Shown: positions 60,384 to 64,000 of the stretch, piece by piece
How positions within the stretch are numbered: position 1 is the stretch's first letter
How the letters are laid out: each line of letters begins with the position of its first letter
NCBI RefSeq assembly: GCF_040645615.1
Contig: NZ_JBEYYO010000006.1
Coordinates: 62,001-126,000, forward strand
DNA length: 64,000 nucleotides
DNA from: Glycomyces sp040645615
GTDB taxonomy: Bacteria > Actinomycetota > Actinomycetes > Mycobacteriales > Micromonosporaceae
Direction of reading: 5' to 3'
Made by a program: the position numbers and the translations under genes
Notes under the pieces: generated by a model
The model's database searches: none
What the model was told of the DNA's origin: nothing
The model's input: the letters and a program-made list of their open reading frames with translations, nothing else

Positions 60384-60464
60384 TATAGGATATATCCTAT
60401 AGGGTTCTGCCTACCTCTTTCGTGGTCAGATAGGATATATCCTATATCCTATATCCTATAGGAT
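60384..60464. repeat. AT-rich palindrome cluster
   Basis: TATAGGATATATCCTATA (60384-60401) is an 18-bp perfect palindrome; its 16-bp core recurs at 60430-60445, followed by two more ATATCCTAT units ending in the 12-bp palindrome ATCCTATAGGAT (60453-60464). The AT content is extreme for this genome. Lies between dapD and the YbjQ-type gene. Confidence 0.85.
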
Positions 60465-60473
60465 TTAGTGCCC

Positions 60474-60498
60474 GAGGCTCCGGCGATGCCGGGGCCTC
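60474..60498 (+). terminator. Terminator downstream of dapD
   Basis: GAGGCTCCGGC pairs with GCCGGGGCCTC (one T-G pair), loop GAT; 96 bases after dapD. Confidence 0.5.
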
Positions 60499-60607
60499 GC
60501 GGCGTCCCCAGTCCTCCCCGGTGCGTAGTACCCGAGTGCCACACGCGCTGGCGGACTTGGTTCCGCGGACCCATGCGCGGAGCCGCGAACTCCCATAGCG
60601 TTGCGGC

Positions 60608-60979
60608 ATGGACAGAGTTGGAGAGTTCGGCGGCGCCAATCCGACCGCGGCCGGTTTCGTGGTCGTCACCACCGAGAACGTGCCCGGCTACGAGGTCACC
60701 GACACCCACGGCGAGGTCTTCGGCCTCACGGTGCGGTCGCGGAACATGGTCTCCGACATCGGCTCGGGCCTCAAGTCGATACTCGGCGGCGAACTCAAAG
60801 GCCTCACCAAGGCCCTCGCGGCCTCCCGCGAGGAGGCCCTGACCCGCATGATCGACCAGGCGAAGTCGATCGGCGCGAACGGCGTGGTGATGATGCGCTT
60901 CGACGTATCGGACGCCCGCGACATGGGCACCGAGGTCTGCGCCTACGGCACGGCCGTGACCGTCCGCAAGCTCCCGTAG
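60608..60979 (+). CDS. YbjQ-family (DUF74) protein
   Basis: 123 residues. VTTENVPGYEVTDTHGEVFG, RNMVSDIGSGLKSILGGELKG and IGANGVVMMRFDVSD are the YbjQ signature; the family forms pentamers and may bind metal or small ligands, but no activity is established. About 145 bases after the AT-rich palindromes, which might control it. Ends before a strong hairpin. Confidence 0.85.
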   Translation: MDRVGEFGGANPTAAGFVVVTTENVPGYEVTDTHGEVFGLTVRSRNMVSDIGSGLKSILGGELKGLTKALAASREEALTRMIDQAKSIGANGVVMMRFDVSDARDMGTEVCAYGTAVTVRKLP

Positions 60980-60998
60980 GAAACCGGGGAAACAAAGC

Positions 60999-61027
60999 CG
61001 CGCGGCGGCCCATCGGGCCGCCGCGCG
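60999..61027. terminator. Bidirectional terminator
   Basis: CGCGCGGCGGCCC / GGGCCGCCGCGCG, perfect 13-bp stem with loop ATC, between the YbjQ-type gene and the leftward mrp gene. Confidence 0.75.
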
Positions 61028-61106
61028 CACTAACGTCTTCTCAGGCCAGCTCAAGCCCGGCGCTGGCAGGCCGAAGCGTTCGAGGCCGACGCCCCGCATC
61101 GACCTC

Positions 61107-62243
61107 TCAGACCGGGCTCAGGCCCAGCTGCTTGCCCGCGAGCGAGACCTTCCGCACCGCGAGCTGGTCGGCGATCGCGCGGATCGCGCGCGAGGCCTCG
61201 CAGTCGGGGTCGGAGATCACCAGCGGTACCCCGGCGTCGCCGCCTTCGCGCAGCCGCGTGTCGAGCGGCACCTGGCCGAGCAGCGGCACTTCGGCGCCCA
61301 CGTCCCGCGTCAAGGCCTCGGCCACGGTCTTGCCGCCGCCGGAGCCGAACGGCTCGATGTGCGTCCCGTCCGGGAGCGCCATCCACGACATGTTCTCGAC
61401 CACGCCCACCAGCTTCTGGTGGGTCTGCGTCACGATCGCGCCCGCGCGTTCGGCGACCTCGGCCGCGGCCTGCTGCGGGGTGGTCACGACCACGAGTTCG
61501 GCGGTCGGCAGGAGCTGCGCCACCGAGATCGCGATGTCGCCGGTCCCCGGCGGCAGGTCGAGCAGGAGCACGTCCAGGTCGCCCCAGTACACGTCGGCGA
61601 GGAACTGCTGGAGCGCGCGGTGGAGCATCGGCCCGCGCCACACCACGGCGGTGTTCCCGGGCGTGAACATCCCGATCGAGATGACCTTCATGCCGTGCGC
61701 CTGCGGCGGCATGATCATGTCCTCGACCTGGGTCGGCGCGCCCTCGACGCCCAGCATCCGGGGGATCGAGTGCCCGTAGATGTCGGCGTCGGCCACCCCG
61801 ACCGACAGGCCCTTCTCGGCGAGCGCGGCGGCGATGTTCACCGTCATCGACGACTTGCCCACCCCGCCCTTGCCCGAGGCGATCGCGAACACGCGGGTGC
61901 GCGACTCGGGCAGGTTGAACGGGATCACCGGTTCGGCGCCCGCCTTCCCGCCGCGCAGCTTCACCTGGAGGTCGGCGCGCTGCTGCTCGCTCATGACCCC
62001 GAATTCGAGTTCGAGGGCGTCGATCCCGGCCACGCCGTCCACTGCGGCGGCGATGTCGCGTTGCAGCGTGTCGCGCATGGGGCAGCCCGCGACGGTCAGG
62101 AGAATGGTGAGCTCCAGCCGTCCGCCGTCGACCACGACGGTGTCGACCATGCCCAGCTCGGTGATCGGGCGGCGGATCTCGGGGTCGTTGACGTGCGAGA
62201 GCGCTTCGTGCACGGCCTCGACGACGGCAGCGTTGTCAGACAT
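61107..62243 (-). CDS. mrp: Mrp/NBP35-type Fe-S carrier ATPase
   Basis: 378 residues. N-terminal MIP18/DUF59 domain (1-85, VAGCPMRDTL), then a deviant Walker A GKGGVGKSS (124-132), VADADIYGHSIPRML, LLLDLPPGTGD and VVTTPQQAAAEVAERA. Carries and delivers Fe-S clusters. The CxxC that holds the cluster in enteric homologues is absent after VENMSWM, as in other actinobacterial members, so cluster binding must use other ligands. Leftward single gene. Confidence 0.92.
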   Translation of the reverse strand: MSDNAAVVEAVHEALSHVNDPEIRRPITELGMVDTVVVDGGRLELTILLTVAGCPMRDTLQRDIAAAVDGVAGIDALELEFGVMSEQQRADLQVKLRGGKAGAEPVIPFNLPESRTRVFAIASGKGGVGKSSMTVNIAAALAEKGLSVGVADADIYGHSIPRMLGVEGAPTQVEDMIMPPQAHGMKVISIGMFTPGNTAVVWRGPMLHRALQQFLADVYWGDLDVLLLDLPPGTGDIAISVAQLLPTAELVVVTTPQQAAAEVAERAGAIVTQTHQKLVGVVENMSWMALPDGTHIEPFGSGGGKTVAEALTRDVGAEVPLLGQVPLDTRLREGGDAGVPLVISDPDCEASRAIRAIADQLAVRKVSLAGKQLGLSPV

Positions 62244-62342
62244 GCGTCAATCGTAACCACGGACTCCGCAGCGCCAATGTGAGCGTAGCCTTACCGACCG
62301 CCGGATCACTGCCGCGCGCAGGCCGCGAGCTATACATGCCCC

Positions 62343-63179
62343 ATGATCACTTTCGCCATCTATGACGTGTTCACCGACCGCCCCTACGCGGGCAACCAGC
62401 TCGCGGTGGTCTTCGACGGCCAGGACCTCACCGGGGCCCAGATGCAGGCCGTCGCGAAGGAGTTCGGGTACTCCGAGACCGTGTTCGTGCTCCCCGCCAC
62501 CGTCGCCGAGGCCGACTATCGGGCCCGGATCTTCACTCCGGAGGAGGAGCTGCCCTTCGCCGGGCACCCCACCGTCGGCGCCTCGATCGCGGTGACCCGC
62601 TCGGGCCGCGTGAAGGCCCGCGACGGCAAGGTCGTCCAGGAGTGCGCGGCCGGTCTCATGGGGCTCCAACTCGACGGGGATACCGCGAAGCTCACCTCAA
62701 CGGTCTTGGCGGTCGGCGAGCCGCTCGACGTGGAGACGGCCGCCGCGACGATCGGCCTGGACCCCGCGAAGGTGCTCGGGCGTCCTGGCCGGGCCAGCGC
62801 GGGCCTGGAGCACAACTTCGTGCGCCTCGCCGACGAGGACGTGCCCGCCGCGAGCGACCACCTCGGCGTCCTGAACCGGATCTACCTGTTCAGCTTCGAC
62901 CCCGAGACGCACGCCGTGCACGCCCGCCTGTTCCACGAGGGCATGACCGAGGACCCGGCCACGGGCTCGGCAGCGGTCGCGCTCGGCGTCCACCTCGTGG
63001 CCGAAGGGCTTCTGACCGGCGACGGCGTCCACACCTACGAGATCTCGCAGGGCACCGAGATCGGACGCCCCTCGCGCCTGCTCGGCGAAGTGGTGGTCGA
63101 GAACGGCGAGGTGGTCGCCGCTTCGGTGACCGGTTCGGCCGTGCAGACCGCCGAGGGCACGCTCACGGTCCTCCCTTAA
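62343..63179 (+). CDS. PhzF-family isomerase/epimerase
   Basis: 278 residues with two similar alpha/beta halves: FAIYDVFTDRPYAGNQLAVV, EFGYSETVFVLP with the conserved Glu, EEELPFAGHPTVGASIAV and MTEDPATGSAAVALG in the second half. PhzF proteins isomerise small metabolites; no phenazine genes are nearby, so the substrate is unknown. The 3' half is overlapped in antisense by the AMMECR1 frame (see 62697). Confidence 0.92.
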   Translation: MITFAIYDVFTDRPYAGNQLAVVFDGQDLTGAQMQAVAKEFGYSETVFVLPATVAEADYRARIFTPEEELPFAGHPTVGASIAVTRSGRVKARDGKVVQECAAGLMGLQLDGDTAKLTSTVLAVGEPLDVETAAATIGLDPAKVLGRPGRASAGLEHNFVRLADEDVPAASDHLGVLNRIYLFSFDPETHAVHARLFHEGMTEDPATGSAAVALGVHLVAEGLLTGDGVHTYEISQGTEIGRPSRLLGEVVVENGEVVAASVTGSAVQTAEGTLTVLP

Positions 63180-63764
63180 GGACTGTTCGGTGTAGGACGC
63201 TCCGGTGTACCGGTCGGCGGTCAGGCCCTCGGGCCAGGCCGCCGACCGCAACGCCGAGCCGACACCCCAGCCTCCCTTGCGCAGCAACGCCGTCACGAAC
63301 CCTTCAGGCTCGCTCAGCCGCTCCCACACCGAAGGCAGGAACGTCGCGCGTCTGCCCGCCCCGTCGCGCAGCACCAGCCCGTCGACGCCGGGACGCAAGG
63401 CCCCCAACAGCTCCGCGAACGATGTCACGCCCATCGGCTCGGGGCGAGTCAGCACCGTCACGGTCACCACCAGATGCGGCACCTCGGCCTCGACCACCGC
63501 GGGCAGCCGCGGGTCGCGGGCCGCCGAGCGGGCGTTGCGCACCACGTCGACACCCAAGGGCCGCAACGCGGTCAACGTACCGATGCACCCGCGCAGGCGC
63601 CCGTCGCGCTCCAAGGTCACGAACGTGGCCGCCCGCCGCCCAAGCGATTCCAGCGCCGGGAAGCGCGCCAGCAGCGCCGCCGCGTCGGGCACCTCGGCCT
63701 CGAACGAGGTCGCCACCGCGCTTCGCGCCAGCGCCACCAGGACCGGGCCGGTCTCGGGCTCCAT
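62697..63764 (-). CDS. AMMECR1-domain protein with a run-on frame antisense to phzF
   Basis: The first about 195 codons encode an AMMECR1 domain: ARSAVATSFEAEVPD, GRRAATFVTLERDGRLRGCI (LRGCIG signature), LVVTVTVLTRPEPM, GLVLRDGAGRRATFLPSVW and WAGSALRS-type end. After ADRYTGASYTEQ the frame lacks a stop and continues about 155 codons antisense through phzF to 62697, in a His/Arg/Gly-rich stretch unlike a protein. A TAA lies one base out of frame at 63176-63179, so the natural end was probably near 63175. Function of the family (AmmeMemoRadiSam system protein A) is unknown; no radical-SAM or MEMO partner is visible. Confidence 0.7.
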   Translation of the reverse strand: MEPETGPVLVALARSAVATSFEAEVPDAAALLARFPALESLGRRAATFVTLERDGRLRGCIGTLTALRPLGVDVVRNARSAARDPRLPAVVEAEVPHLVVTVTVLTRPEPMGVTSFAELLGALRPGVDGLVLRDGAGRRATFLPSVWERLSEPEGFVTALLRKGGWGVGSALRSAAWPEGLTADRYTGASYTEQSLREDRERALGGLHGRTGHRSGDHLAVLDHHFAEQARGASDLGALRDLVGVDAVAGQKPFGHEVDAERDRCRARGRVLGHALVEQAGVHGVRLGVEAEQVDPVQDAEVVARGGHVLVGEAHEVVLQARAGPARTPEHLRGVQADRRGGRLHVERLADRQDR

Positions 63765-63892
63765 CCTTCGATGGTCGCACGCCGCAACGCACCCCGCACG
63801 TCCTCACCCGACCGGGTCGTCCGGAAGGCGCGGTTCGACACCGTTCGGCCCGGCGGTGGTGCGTTTTCCATCCGCCGTGAGAGACTGCGTCA

Positions 63893-64000
63893 ATGAACGA
63901 ACCGCGCCTGGGCCTTGACGCATTCGACTCCCCGTTCGACGCCGACGACACCGCTGATGACGCAGCCGAACGCGGCCTCGCCGACGTCATCGACCTCGCC
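63893..64000 (+). CDS. Partial gene at right edge, unknown
   Basis: ATG at 63893 opens 36 codons to the window end, starting MNEPRLGLDAFDSPFDADD, strongly acidic. Divergent from the AMMECR1 gene with a 128-base gap. Too short to classify; it could be a real N-terminus or chance. Confidence 0.35.
   Translation, partial: MNEPRLGLDAFDSPFDADDTADDAAERGLADVIDLA

Overview
The window is high-GC chromosomal DNA of an actinomycete. Supporting evidence: GTG and TTG starts and 4-nt stop/start overlaps are common; there are two XRE/DUF5753 regulator genes each followed by a DUF397 gene; DapD is of the actinobacterial type; DUF3117, TatB next to HtrA, and amt next to ffh are actinobacterial hallmarks; the CRISPR repeat is of the actinobacterial type I-E kind. 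A soil actinomycete (Streptomyces, Glycomyces or Micromonospora-like) fits, but the sequence read here does not fix the genus.

Layout. (1) 1-10,600: the right arm of an integrated phage or integrative element. A long leftward chain of small, mostly overlapping genes (RusA resolvase running off the left edge, C5 DNA methyltransferase, Cys-rich small proteins, Erf-like protein, BRO/KilA-type antirepressor) is separated by an operator-rich region from a rightward repressor-like gene and a coiled-coil membrane protein, and ends with a large serine integrase abutting the 3' end of a chromosomal smr gene. (2) 10.6-16.4 kb: host genes for a CDF metal transporter, an MFS exporter with a structured leader, membrane proteins and an AraC/cupin regulator. 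(3) 16.4-18.6 kb: a type I-E CRISPR array of 31 repeats with no cas gene in the window. (4) 18.3-35.7 kb: DUF397/XRE pair, GH19 chitinase, VOC proteins, LysE exporter, methyltransferases, a CASTOR/POLLUX-type channel, an ABC exporter, a secreted glycerophosphodiesterase with a PhoP-like box, a FitA/VapC-type toxin-antitoxin pair and MscL.

(5) 35.8-45.5 kb: aldo/keto reductase, a large glycosidase with its LacI regulator, amt (preceded by a predicted three-way-junction RNA) and ffh without the usual glnB-glnD, an amidohydrolase and a DUF4190 protein. (6) 45.5-54.3 kb: TatB/HtrA envelope genes, a second XRE/DUF397 pair, DUF3117 and a leftward cluster built round a three-module FtsK/SpoIIIE-like ATPase with a coiled-coil membrane protein and a DivIVA-like membrane protein. 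(7) 54.6-64 kb: azoreductase, M18 aminopeptidase, a dihydropteroate synthase homologue, lysine/diaminopimelate genes (dapE with a LOG-family gene, dapD divergent), a YbjQ protein, Mrp, PhzF and an AMMECR1 gene whose reading frame runs on antisense through phzF.

The strongest leads for something undescribed are the ATPase cluster (50.1-54.2 kb), the amt leader RNA (40,545-40,604), the AT-rich palindrome cluster downstream of dapD (60,384-60,464), the paired 22-bp operators of the integrated element, and the isolated CRISPR array. No rRNA or tRNA gene was recognised.
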